Positions 1 through 7,515 of a DNA stretch of 33,328 nt are shown here, piece after piece. The position numbers and the translations under genes are program-made. This DNA comes from Dyadobacter sp. CY312. GTDB lineage: Bacteria; Bacteroidota; Bacteroidia; Cytophagales; Spirosomataceae. How positions within the stretch are numbered: position 1 is the stretch's first letter; each line of letters opens with the position of its first letter. The notes below the pieces were generated by a model. It had not been told where the DNA came from. It worked only from the letters and a program-made list of their open reading frames with translations, and did no database searches. Location: contig NZ_JAJUXG010000036.1 of assembly GCF_021390535.1 (NCBI RefSeq), forward strand, positions 1 to 33,328. The letters are read 5' to 3'.

Positions 1-756
1 GTTGTTGTAACGCCATTGAATTATACCGTTGGGCAAACAGCTAACTTGCAGGCGACTGCTTTAACCGGCGCAACACTAAATTGGTATGGTACATCTGCAA
101 CTGGTGGTACTTCAACAGCAATCAAGCCTGTTCCTTCTACAGCAACTCCCGGAACAGAGAAATATTATGTGAGTCAAACAATAGGAACATGTGAAAGTCC
201 TCGTTCAGAAATTGTAGTTAATGTTGCTGCCGTGTGTGCGACACCTGCGCCAGTTGTTGTAACGCCATTGAATTATACTGTTGGGCAAACAGCTAACTTG
301 CAGGCGACTGCTTTGACTGGCGCAACACTAAATTGGTATGGTACATCTGCAACTGGTGGTACTTCAACAGCAATCAAGCCTGTTCCTTCTACGACAACTC
401 CTGGAACGGTGAAATACTACGTGAGTCAAACAATAGGAACATGTGAAAGTCCTCGTTCAGAAATTGTAGTCAATGTTGCTGCCGTGTGTGCGACGCCTGC
501 GCCAGTTGTTGTAACGCCATTGAATTATACTGTTGGTCAAACAGCTAACTTGCAAGCCACCGCTTTAGCCGGTGCAACACTAAATTGGTATGGTACATCT
601 GCAACTGGTGGCACCTCGACTACAACTAAGCCTGTTCCTTCTACGACAATTCCTGGAACGGTGAAATACTACGTGAGTCAAACAATAGGAATATGTGAAA
701 GTCCTCGTTCAGAAATTGTAGTCAATGTTACCGCTGCGTGTATACCACCCGCAGCT
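1..756 (+). repeat. Three tandem 252-bp in-frame repeats
   Basis: GTTGTTGTAACGCCATTGAA begins at 1, 253 and 505, giving a period of exactly 252 bp (84 codons). The three copies differ by only a few bases each, while the fourth module onward is much diverged. The array may continue to the left of the window. Near-identity in DNA, not only protein, points to recent duplication or gene conversion. Confidence 0.95.
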
Positions 757-3318
757 CCCACAGTGACATCTCCTGTTTCATATACGGTTGGACAGGTATC
801 AATCTCTTTAACCGCCACGGGGACTGGAAATTTTATTTGGTACACTGTTGAAACTGGTGGTGTTGGCACAAAAACTGCTCCCAAGCCATCAACAGATAAA
901 GTGGGCACAACCAGTTATTGGGTTTCACAATCAACAACTGCCACATCCTGTGAAAGCGCAAGGGCTAAAATTGATGTGGTAGTGAGCTGCCCGGCTATAG
1001 CGAAACCTACGGTTTCAACCATAACACCAGTATGTCAAAATCAAACAGTGGCTTCAAATATCCTTAGCGCAGCCGTTACTCCTAAAACAGACTTGCTGTG
1101 GTATCTTGATCCAACGGGTGGAGCAGGATCTGGAACTGTACCAACTGTTGTTACCACCACATCAGGGATAAAAAGTTATTACGTGAGCCAAAGAGTGAAT
1201 GGATGCGAAAGTGAAAGAGCACCCTTAACACTAGAGGTTAAAGCGCTTCCTGCCGTACCGACTGTTACACCAGTCGCCTATTGTAAAGATGTTACCGGAG
1301 CTACTCCATTGGTAGCAACAGGTACTGGGTTGAAATGGTATACAGCTGCAACCGGTGGAGCTGCATTAACTCAGACACCAACACCGAGCACAACTACGGT
1401 TGGAACCATTCCTTATTACGTCAGCCAAACAACTACTTATACCGGAACAACGTTAACCTGCGAAGGACCTCGTGCCAAACTGGATGTTGTAACCAACCCA
1501 CTTCCTGCCGCACCAGTAGCATTCTCTGACGCACTTTGCCAGGAAAAGGAAGATAAAACTTTCACATTTGGTGCGACGCCTACTGCTGGTAATAGCATCG
1601 TGTGGTATTCCGCTGCAACCGGAACTGGTGTTGCCTCTACAAGTCTAAACTTGAAGACCCCAGGAGAAACCACCATTTATGCCGTACAGAAAACAACTGC
1701 TACTGGTTGCGAAAGTCCGACAAGAGCTGTTTACAAAATGAGGGTAAAACCACTTCCCGCTGTTCCGGGTATCACCACACCGTTAATTGAGTATTGCCAG
1801 TTTTTGCCAGCGGCAGCACTTACTGCTGTACCACAGGCATCAGCTACGCTCAATTGGTATGGCACCAGTGCAACAGGAGGTAATGCATCTCCCACGGCGC
1901 CAATTCCATCAACTGCCGAAGGTGGCACTACATCATATTATGTAGGACAAACACTGGAAGGCTGTCTTGGAGACCGTGCCAAAATTGATGTCAAGATAAA
2001 CACGACACCGAAGCCGGTAACCCAAACCTATCTTGCTTATTGCCAGGGAGTGGTTGCTCCAAGATTGGATGCTACCGGAACAGTGTTAAAATGGTATCGC
2101 CAGGCAACAGATACCGAATTCCAGGGCTTCCCTTACACACCTTTTACCGAAAAAGTGGAAGATTACTCATTCTGGGTAACCCAGACAGGAGCAAATAACT
2201 GCGAAAGTCCGAAGGAAGAAATCAAGATTCACATCAAAGCATTGCCTTCTGCAACGATTAGCGGGAGCAAGGAAGTAAGCCTGGGTGAGCAAGCAACAAT
2301 AAGTCTGGCTTTCACAGGTGATGGTCCATGGAAATATATCTTGTCGAGCGGGGATACGGGAACAACATCGCAGTCGCCTGCTACGGTTAATGTAACTCCT
2401 ACAACCACGACTACCTATTTCGTGACAGAGGTGTCAAACGAATGCGGAAAAGGTTCACCGATTGGAAGTGCTCAGATAACAGTGAAAGTACCAACAATCA
2501 TCACCGGAAGTCCATCCGTGGCTGAGACATGTGCAGGAACATCTTTCACGGTTCCTTTCCAGCGTTCAGGCGATTTCCCTGCTGGCAATACCTTCAAGGT
2601 TCAGATAGCTCAGGTGAATGAAGATGCAGCGTTTTACAGTATCCCGTCCGTGCCTGGCCTTAATACCATTGTAGCTACTTTCCCGGATACAACCAAAGGA
2701 GGAAATTATTTTGTAAGGGTTGTGAATTCAGGATCTAATCCTGCATTCACCGCCAAAGGAAGTGTAAATACGGTTGGTATCGCAGCTATACCTCTACCTG
2801 TGGCAACTTTGACGGGTACACAAACTGTTTTGATAGGTTCACCCGCAACTTTGAAAGTTGAAATAACAGGCAAAGGGCCGTGGACTTTCACACTATCTGA
2901 CGGTACCAAAGATTCGGTGATAACTGCCGCTGCGAGTCCGTATTCGTTCCTGGTAACACCAAAGGTAACATCAACGTATACCATCAAAACAGTTTCAAAC
3001 ACATGCGGAGTTGGCAGAGGTGCAGGTTCTGCCCGTGTGCAGGTGGATCCGATCCTGGGTGTTGAACCGCCTGTAACAGATTGGCTGAAAGTATATCCAA
3101 CCATTACTAATGCGGAGTGTACGGTAGAGATTACGACAACCATTGCAAACAAAGATGCCAGAATTCAGATTTTGGATTTGAAAGGCAGACCTGTACATGA
3201 ACAAAACATTCGCCAAAAGTCTACTCAGCTTGATTTCACAAAATACCCTGCGGGATTATATTTGATTCAGGTTCAAAACGGTAATCTTCGTTCGGTAAAC
3301 AGAGTAATGAAGCCTTAA
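1..3318 (+). CDS. T9SS-secreted adhesin with Ig-like repeats (5' end outside window)
   Basis: The reading frame is open from base 1, so the real start lies upstream; the TTG at 16 is an internal leucine codon of the repeat. The visible 1105 residues hold about nine Ig-like modules, each with a WYGTSATGG-type core followed by YYVSQT and a CESPR-type segment. The first three are nearly identical and the later ones diverge (WYTVETGG, WYLDPTGG, WYTAATGG, WYSAATG, WYRQATD). Two PKD/Ig-like modules follow (PWKYILSSGD, PWTFTLSDGT). The last 80 residues are a type A T9SS sorting domain: VYPTITN, then IQILDLKGRPV, then PAGLYLIQV and a basic C-terminus. By family knowledge such proteins cross the outer membrane by T9SS and are anchored on the cell surface or released. 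A ligand cannot be predicted. The family call is safe; an adhesin role is inference. Confidence 0.85.
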   Translation, partial: VVVTPLNYTVGQTANLQATALTGATLNWYGTSATGGTSTAIKPVPSTATPGTEKYYVSQTIGTCESPRSEIVVNVAAVCATPAPVVVTPLNYTVGQTANLQATALTGATLNWYGTSATGGTSTAIKPVPSTTTPGTVKYYVSQTIGTCESPRSEIVVNVAAVCATPAPVVVTPLNYTVGQTANLQATALAGATLNWYGTSATGGTSTTTKPVPSTTIPGTVKYYVSQTIGICESPRSEIVVNVTAACIPPAAPTVTSPVSYTVGQVSISLTATGTGNFIWYTVETGGVGTKTAPKPSTDKVGTTSYWVSQSTTATSCESARAKIDVVVSCPAIAKPTVSTITPVCQNQTVASNILSAAVTPKTDLLWYLDPTGGAGSGTVPTVVTTTSGIKSYYVSQRVNGCESERAPLTLEVKALPAVPTVTPVAYCKDVTGATPLVATGTGLKWYTAATGGAALTQTPTPSTTTVGTIPYYVSQTTTYTGTTLTCEGPRAKLDVVTNPLPAAPVAFSDALCQEKEDKTFTFGATPTAGNSIVWYSAATGTGVASTSLNLKTPGETTIYAVQKTTATGCESPTRAVYKMRVKPLPAVPGITTPLIEYCQFLPAAALTAVPQASATLNWYGTSATGGNASPTAPIPSTAEGGTTSYYVGQTLEGCLGDRAKIDVKINTTPKPVTQTYLAYCQGVVAPRLDATGTVLKWYRQATDTEFQGFPYTPFTEKVEDYSFWVTQTGANNCESPKEEIKIHIKALPSATISGSKEVSLGEQATISLAFTGDGPWKYILSSGDTGTTSQSPATVNVTPTTTTTYFVTEVSNECGKGSPIGSAQITVKVPTIITGSPSVAETCAGTSFTVPFQRSGDFPAGNTFKVQIAQVNEDAAFYSIPSVPGLNTIVATFPDTTKGGNYFVRVVNSGSNPAFTAKGSVNTVGIAAIPLPVATLTGTQTVLIGSPATLKVEITGKGPWTFTLSDGTKDSVITAAASPYSFLVTPKVTSTYTIKTVSNTCGVGRGAGSARVQVDPILGVEPPVTDWLKVYPTITNAECTVEITTTIANKDARIQILDLKGRPVHEQNIRQKSTQLDFTKYPAGLYLIQVQNGNLRSVNRVMKP

Positions 3319-3344
3319 ATTTTCGGTTATTCAAACTCTATACG

Positions 3345-3386
3345 AAATGGGATATTTGTTGCAAAGGCAATGGATATCCCATTTTT
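3345..3386 (+). terminator. Rho-independent terminator of the adhesin gene
   Basis: AAATGGGATAT (3345-3355) and ATATCCCATTT (3374-3384) form a perfect 11-bp stem with an 18-nt loop. The stem's own T run continues to 3385. It lies 26 bases after the adhesin stop codon. Confidence 0.8.
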
Positions 3387-3439
3387 GCAAATTAGGTGTT
3401 AACATCTACGGTAAAATCGTCCAGCTAAATACTTAATGG

Positions 3440-3455
3440 GATACTTTGTTTCCCT
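3440..3455 (+). promoter_or_regulatory. Putative promoter of tadA
   Basis: TACTTTG at 3442-3448 matches the Bacteroidota -7 box TAnnTTTG and lies 46 bases before the tadA start, after the preceding terminator. No clear -33 TTTG box is visible, so the call is tentative. Confidence 0.4.
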
Positions 3456-3493
3456 GGCTTTTTCTTCAATTCTTTGTGCGAAACTTTTAACCA

Positions 3494-3946
3494 ATGAACA
3501 TCCAGGCAGACATTCTCGATAATTATTTTATGGCCGAAGCCATGCGTTTGGCTGAGATTGCCTACGAAGATGGTGAAATTCCTGTGGGGGCCATAGTAGT
3601 GATAGGAGAGCGTATTATAGGCAAAGGATACAATCAAACCGAAAAACTTCACGACGTAACAGCACACGCCGAAATGCTCGCCATTACGGCCGCATCTGAT
3701 TATCTGGGTGCAAAATATCTTCAGGATTGCACCTTATACGTAACGCTCGAACCTTGTGTGATGTGTGGAGGAGCACTCTACTGGTCACAAATGAAACGGA
3801 TCGTGATCGGTGCTTCGGACGAGAAACGTGGATTTTCGAGGTTTGGTACGGGAATTTTACATCCAAAAACAAAGGTGACAACAGGCGTTTTAGAATCGGA
3901 ATCTAAGGAGATGCTTCTCAAATTTTTTAAGACATTAAGAACATAA
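3494..3946 (+). CDS. tadA: tRNA-specific adenosine deaminase
   Basis: A 150-residue protein of the size expected for TadA, a zinc enzyme of the cytidine deaminase fold. TadA converts adenosine-34 of tRNA-Arg(ACG) to inosine, allowing one tRNA to read several arginine codons. The catalytic HAE motif (H58 zinc ligand, E60 proton shuttle) and the PCVMC motif (C88 and C91 zinc ligands) are both intact. The N-terminal DGEIPVGAIVV and C-terminal FFKTLR segments are typical of TadA. It stands alone behind a terminator and is followed 63 bases later by the superoxide dismutase gene in the same direction, so read-through is possible. The ATG at 3494 gives a full-length family match. Other cytidine/guanine deaminases share the motifs, but the overall pattern favours TadA. 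Confidence 0.93.
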   Translation: MNIQADILDNYFMAEAMRLAEIAYEDGEIPVGAIVVIGERIIGKGYNQTEKLHDVTAHAEMLAITAASDYLGAKYLQDCTLYVTLEPCVMCGGALYWSQMKRIVIGASDEKRGFSRFGTGILHPKTKVTTGVLESESKEMLLKFFKTLRT

Positions 3947-4009
3947 ACTTTTAATCTGCTGTTACCAAACTAGTATTAATACATTTAATAACCATAAACC
4001 TTATTTAAA

Positions 4010-4615
4010 ATGGCATTTACACTGGATCCATTACCGTATGCAAACAATGCACTTGAACCACATTTCGATGCATTGACAATGGAAATACATCATGACCGTC
4101 ACCACCAGGCATACGTTACCAACCTGAACGCAGCTGTTGCCGGCACAGAACTCGAGGGTAAAAGCATAGAGGAATTATTGTCGAATATCAGCAAAGCACC
4201 AGCTCCTGTTCGTAACAATGGCGGAGGACACTGGAACCATACTTTTTTCTGGAAATCACTTTCTGCTAATGGCGGTGGAGAACCAACAGGAGAATTGGCA
4301 AAGGCGATCGATGCTAAATTCGGTTCGTTTTCAGCTTTCAAAGATGAGTTCAAAAAAGCATCTATCGGCCGTTTCGGTTCGGGATGGGCTTGGCTTATCG
4401 CTACGGATGGTGGAGTTGCAATCACTTCTTCTCCAAATCAGGACAATCCTTTGATGGATGTTGCTGAGGTGAAGGGAACGCCAATCATCGGTTTGGATGT
4501 TTGGGAACACGCTTATTACCTGAAATACCAAAATAAACGCCCTGATTACATCGACGCGTACTGGAACGTAGTTGACTGGAAAGCAGCTGATGCTCTTTAC
4601 GTTGCAGCGAAATAA
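4010..4615 (+). CDS. sodA: Superoxide dismutase, Mn/Fe family (probably Mn)
   Basis: A 201-residue cytoplasmic enzyme that converts superoxide to oxygen and hydrogen peroxide. All four metal ligands are present: H27 (in EIHHDRHH), H77 (in NHTFFW), D163 and H167 (in DVWEHAYY). The second-sphere glutamine in the NQDNPL segment (Q144) and the glycines before H77 are as in manganese-type enzymes, but metal choice cannot be proven from sequence and cambialistic enzymes occur. Length and motifs are complete and there is no signal peptide. The start is preceded by an A/T-rich TTATTTAAA stretch, usual for Bacteroidota. It is followed by its own terminator-like hairpin, so it is probably a single-gene unit or co-transcribed with tadA. 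Confidence 0.95.
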   Translation: MAFTLDPLPYANNALEPHFDALTMEIHHDRHHQAYVTNLNAAVAGTELEGKSIEELLSNISKAPAPVRNNGGGHWNHTFFWKSLSANGGGEPTGELAKAIDAKFGSFSAFKDEFKKASIGRFGSGWAWLIATDGGVAITSSPNQDNPLMDVAEVKGTPIIGLDVWEHAYYLKYQNKRPDYIDAYWNVVDWKAADALYVAAK

Positions 4616-4633
4616 TCAGTCAAAAATATAGAT

Positions 4634-4689
4634 AAGGTTTGAAGTTTGTAAAAAAAGTGAAAAATACGCTTGCAAGCTTCAAACCTTTT
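4634..4689 (+). terminator. Terminator-like hairpin after sodA
   Basis: AAGGTTTGAAG (4634-4644) pairs perfectly with CTTCAAACCTT (4677-4687), followed by TT. The 32-nt loop is long. Its 3' arm lies inside the promoter of the following tRNA gene. Confidence 0.6.
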
Positions 4690-4700
4690 CCTACTTTTGT
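4670..4700 (+). promoter_or_regulatory. Putative promoter of the tRNA-His gene
   Basis: TACTTTTG at 4692-4699 resembles the Bacteroidota -7 box (TAnnTTTG). TTG at 4670-4672 is about 20 bases upstream, as expected for the -33 box. The predicted start of transcription is about 30 bases before the tRNA. Confidence 0.5.
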
Positions 4701-4734
4701 ACTCCTAATTAGGATTGCCCGAATAGGGAAAAAC

Positions 4735-4809
4735 GGAGGTTGTAGCTCAGTCGGTTAGAGCGCTAGATTGTGGTTCTAGAGGTCGCGGGTTCGAGACCCG
4801 TCTCCCTCC
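4735..4809 (+). tRNA. tRNA-His (anticodon GTG)
   Basis: The cloverleaf can be read directly. The D stem GCTC/GAGC encloses AGTCGGTTA. The anticodon stem is CTAGA/TCTAG with loop TTGTGGT, giving anticodon GTG. The T stem is GCGGG/CCCGT with loop TTCGAGA. A G at 4735 faces C at 4809, fitting the extra G-1:C73 pair unique to tRNA-His. The acceptor stem pairs at positions 1-4 and 7, but positions 5-6 (TT) face TC and do not pair. A full CCA end is not encoded. Confidence 0.92.
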
Positions 4810-4832
4810 CATTTAGAAGTTTTTAAAATCAA

Positions 4833-4876
4833 CAAAATGCCTGTAAATCAATGATTTATGGGCATTTTGCTTTTTT
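4833..4876 (+). terminator. Terminator after tRNA-His
   Basis: CAAAATGCC (4833-4841) and GGCATTTTG (4861-4869) form the lower stem, and TAAATCA/TGATTTA extends it with a small mismatch between. A run of six T (4871-4876) follows. Confidence 0.75.
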
Positions 4877-4904
4877 GGCAACCACCAAAATATGCAGAAT
4901 TTCG

Positions 4905-5022
4905 GGATCAAATCAAAAACTTGTGGAGCGCGTTGTATTTTTCTAGGTTTGTATTTTAATCAAACTTACTATGTTTTGGAAAGCTTCTTGGATCAAGTCA
5001 AAAAATTGTGAAGCGCGTAGTA
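4905..5022 (+). repeat. Direct repeat of 33 bp spanning the start of a transposase relic
   Basis: The 33-base segments 4905-4937 and 4990-5022 agree at 29 of 33 positions by hand comparison; both contain GGATCAA.TCAAAAA and AGCGCGT. The second copy lies in the N-terminal codons of the transposase fragment, the first is upstream of it. The spacing is 85 bp. Confidence 0.8.
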
Positions 5023-5201
5023 AAAACGACAGTGCTTTCTTGCCCATCATCCAGTTTCTGTTGCCCGAACTCATTCTTGAGAACTTTGAATTAATATCTA
5101 TTGATCGTGAGGAAGGTATTTTTCAGGTTCATATTGAAGAAAAGAATGTTGCAGAAACAGATACCGAAAAGAAGAATCTTCTAAATAGAATTTCAGAATA
5201 A
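4971..5201 (+). pseudogene. Truncated ISAon1-like transposase N-terminal region
   Basis: This 76-codon frame contains FLLPELILENFELISID, then FQVHIEEKN, which I recognise as the opening of the 'ISAon1 family transposase N-terminal region' proteins of Bacteroidota. Those are usually about 110-120 residues, continuing with a TVQDFP-type segment and followed by a DDE transposase frame. Here the frame stops soon after the EEKN segment and nothing resembling the catalytic part follows before the AraC gene. The first 20 or so residues overlap a duplicated 33-bp segment and look foreign to the family. I read it as a dead insertion-sequence relic beside a tRNA gene. The family name is from memory and moderately sure. 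Confidence 0.6.
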
Positions 5202-5351
5202 AGTTTGACTAGCCTGAAAAGGAAGAAAGAAATATCGCATGTTCCTCGGGATGCTGATCGAAATGCTTTGATTTTGGTATTAAAGCATTCAGCCAGGTTT
5301 CCATGTATATCAAAATAGCCTCCACAAAACGCAAGTCACAATTTCCATTCT

Positions 5352-5383
5352 ACACCTGATATCAGTCATTTCACACCTGCTAT
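5352..5383 (+). promoter_or_regulatory. Direct repeat with 21-bp period upstream of the AraC gene
   Basis: ACACCTGATAT (5352) and ACACCTGCTAT (5373) match at 10 of 11 bases and are exactly 21 bp apart, about two helical turns. AraC-family proteins typically bind such direct half-sites on one DNA face. The position about 170-200 bases before the regulator start suggests autoregulation; this is inference. The rest of 5202-5550 shows no gene. Confidence 0.4.
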
Positions 5384-5550
5384 TGGACTTTTGGTACCGC
5401 TTTTTTGTTTGAAGGATGCGTTTTTACGAGTTTTAAGGGCATTGCGCTTAAACTACGAAGCTGAGTTTAGTGAGTAACAAGCAGTTTTGTTATGCTCAAA
5501 AAACAACGCCTTTCTCAAACGGGCACAACCCATCCCAATTACTTACTGTT

Positions 5551-6537
5551 ATGAAAACAATCTATTCCATTCAACTTCCCTCTTCAATCATAACGGATCG
5601 AATACCTGCACGGACGACGTTGCCACGTGGCTGCTTGTATCCGGTTGAGCATGCAGATGTGCAACATATGAAATGGTCAGAAGGTGAAATCATCAGGCAA
5701 CGCTTCATAGCCTATGATTTTATGCTCGAACTTTTCGAAATCAACCTGCAAGAGGATGTAGTGATAAGAGTTGCATTCAAAAAGCCGTGTGTTATATTTT
5801 ACTACGGTGTGATTGGAAGCATTGTTTGTGATGATATACAAAACAGCAGATCTTCAACCCTGGGCGCTGGTCAATACGGCGCAATCAACACGCCCGCCGG
5901 GAAATATCAAATGACAATTTCCAGAGGATGCAGCTGTGGATTCCTGTATATCTTTGATACAGGATACCTCGGTAATTTTTTAAATATGCACCCATCGGAC
6001 TTTCTGAGCGGACGTCATTACAGAATTGGCTCTCCGGTTTGCCATACTTTTCCGTTTTTTACAATTGGCAGCGTTGGTCAGATATATCAGCAGCTGACAG
6101 CGGTTTACTCAGAGAGAAGATCAATGTCATTAAAAATGGCACTGCTCAATCTTCTTAAAGAGTATGGTGCACAGTTGACCAGACTTAAAAGCAAGCCATT
6201 GACAGAAGGATCCGAAAAGCTTTTGCCGGTAAAGCAATATCTTGATCACCAGGTCAAAAATGGTCCTTTACCCCATGCATCAGAAATAGCAATGCAGTTT
6301 CATATTCATCCTGACACGCTAAGCAGGTTATTTAAGGATAATTGTGGCGTTGGAGTAAAGAAGTATATCAATCAGATCAAGATGCAGCAGGCATTTGCGC
6401 TCTTAACTCGCGACAGGTTATCAATACTGACTGTGTCAGAAATGATGGGCTACAACAGTACATCAAGTTTCAGTACTCAATTCAGATCGTACTATGGTTT
6501 TCCGCCAGGCAAAGCGGGCGGAAAAAAATTGATCTGA
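5551..6537 (+). CDS. AraC-family transcriptional regulator
   Basis: With the ATG at 5551 the protein has 328 residues; a GTG at 5470 would add 27 residues with no family support. The last 100 or so residues are an AraC/XylS double helix-turn-helix. The first helix pair lies around ASEIAMQFHIHPDTLSRLFK, the second around ILTVSEMMGYNSTSSFSTQF, and the fold ends in the canonical YYGFPPGK. The N-terminal 220 residues are a sensor-like region I do not recognise, containing SRGCSCGFLYIF with two close cysteines that could respond to redox state (inference). The gene lies next to the MauE/DUF6520 and TlpA/SusCD operons and is flanked on both sides by direct repeats of 21-22 bp period, the geometry of AraC-type operators. 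It is the best candidate for the local regulator. Confidence 0.88.
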   Translation: MKTIYSIQLPSSIITDRIPARTTLPRGCLYPVEHADVQHMKWSEGEIIRQRFIAYDFMLELFEINLQEDVVIRVAFKKPCVIFYYGVIGSIVCDDIQNSRSSTLGAGQYGAINTPAGKYQMTISRGCSCGFLYIFDTGYLGNFLNMHPSDFLSGRHYRIGSPVCHTFPFFTIGSVGQIYQQLTAVYSERRSMSLKMALLNLLKEYGAQLTRLKSKPLTEGSEKLLPVKQYLDHQVKNGPLPHASEIAMQFHIHPDTLSRLFKDNCGVGVKKYINQIKMQQAFALLTRDRLSILTVSEMMGYNSTSSFSTQFRSYYGFPPGKAGGKKLI

Positions 6538-6582
6538 GCAACGTAAAAAAACTACTCCTGGATTAACACCCTTTTCTCAAAA

Positions 6583-6652
6583 GTCGGAAAATCGAACAAA
6601 ATCCGTCGGAAAACCGAACAAACAATCTCGAAGGAACTCACGAAATTTGTTC
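6583..6652 (+). promoter_or_regulatory. Candidate AraC-type operator: 18-bp direct repeat, period 22, plus inverted half-site
   Basis: GTCGGAAAATCGAACAAA (6583-6600) is repeated at 6605-6622 with one change (T to C) and a 4-bp gap. An inverted TTTGTTC, matching the GAACAAA end, lies at 6646-6652. The half-site length and helical spacing resemble araI-type sites bound by AraC proteins. It sits just after the AraC gene and about 300 bases upstream of the MauE gene. Confidence 0.5.
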
Positions 6653-6690
6653 AGGTCATTGTTTTAGACCTATTAGACAATGGTTGGCAA

Positions 6691-6834
6691 GAACGATGCT
6701 TAGACAGAATTAAGTTGATCATCGCAATCCATTGTGATAAGCCAATTTGATTAGAGCACGTATATCAATATGCGTCACAAATTAATTCTTGATGCAATTT
6801 GTGATCAAAAGTTAAAACCTGCTTTTAAATAGAG
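6691..6834 (+). promoter_or_regulatory. Upstream region of the MauE operon, with blocks shared with the tlpA upstream region
   Basis: Block 1 (about 6691-6740) contains CTTAGAC..AATT, AGTTGATCAT, CG.AATCC and TGATA. Block 2 (about 6809-6834) contains GTTAAAACCTGC then TTTTAAATAGAG. Both recur in the same order on the minus strand upstream of tlpA (13926-14029). Between them lies an inverted repeat, TCACAAATT (6775-6783) and AATTTGTGA (6796-6804), absent from the tlpA side. A small CCCTGT/ACAGGG hairpin (6872-6891) lies in the leader. No clear TAnnTTTG box was found. Confidence 0.5.
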
Positions 6835-6926
6835 CAAGCATCATTCGGCCGACTACGACAAAAGCAAATACCCCTGTCACACTTTACAGGGAGTAAAATT
6901 CTATTGCCCGCTTAAACCGCAACGCT

Positions 6927-7379
6927 ATGAACATTTATTTATTCAGAACAAAAGGCATTACACAGGTTATTGCTTCCACATTGATCATCCTGTTTTTTTA
7001 CACAGCATCAAGTAAGCTGCTTGATATTGATGAATTTCGTAGGCAGCTTATCAATCAGAGATTCCCAGATTGGTCTGTAGGTCCGTTGCTTTGGCTGATT
7101 CCCATTATGGAAATTCTGGTCAGTATTCTTTTGGTCGTGGGTGTCACCCGTAAGGCTGGTTTTTACGGCTCATTCATACTGATACTCCTATTTACCGGAT
7201 ACATGGGACTTGTAATTTTAAATGTCTTTGACAGGGTTCCATGCTCCTGCGGCGGTGTTATTTCCAGCATGGGGTTTAAAGCTCATTTCCTGTTCAATCT
7301 TTTTTTTCTAGGCCTATCAATTGTAGGTATATACATCTCTAAATATCAAAAGAAAGGAGGCCCGGTGGCAATCAAATGA
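6927..7379 (+). CDS. MauE/DoxX-like redox-associated inner-membrane protein
   Basis: A 150-residue protein with four predicted membrane helices (about residues 12-31, 51-73, 77-101 and 119-138), the layout of MauE/DoxX-family proteins. The conserved loop before helix 4 carries RVPCSCGG (C106 and C108), followed by the FKAHFLFNL segment typical of the family. MauE is required for methylamine dehydrogenase maturation and is thought to help form disulfides in the periplasm. Many Bacteroidota homologues sit near TlpA thioredoxins, as here. It is the first gene of a likely two-gene operon with the DUF6520 gene, 136 bases downstream. A role in passing electrons to or from a periplasmic disulfide is inference; the substrate might be the DUF6520 protein or the TlpA protein. 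Confidence 0.8.
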   Translation: MNIYLFRTKGITQVIASTLIILFFYTASSKLLDIDEFRRQLINQRFPDWSVGPLLWLIPIMEILVSILLVVGVTRKAGFYGSFILILLFTGYMGLVILNVFDRVPCSCGGVISSMGFKAHFLFNLFFLGLSIVGIYISKYQKKGGPVAIK

Positions 7380-7515
7380 CTTATGACAAAGAGCCAGAGA
7401 GACGGTGCCAAGGGTAATTTCTTTCTGCCAGAGAGTATCTGCCTCTACTGAAAACGATGCAGGTGATCAACTATTTTTATTTTACTACAAAGCTTCAAAG
7501 AAGCACAAATGCGTT

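Noticed and set aside
1..756. Possible CRISPR-like regular repeats
   Set aside because: The 252-bp units are contiguous, in frame and code for Ig-like modules, with no spacers.
2706..3152. 148-codon minus-strand frame inside the first adhesin gene
   Set aside because: It lies wholly antisense to a well-supported coding sequence, has no recognisable family and reflects the repetitive Thr/Val codon use.
5470..5550. GTG start extending the AraC regulator by 27 residues
   Set aside because: The extension resembles no AraC protein and begins with a less likely codon; the ATG at 5551 is preferred, though not proven.
7405..7515. 37-codon extension of the DUF6520 protein
   Set aside because: It would place the signal peptide internally; the ATG at 7516 fits the family.
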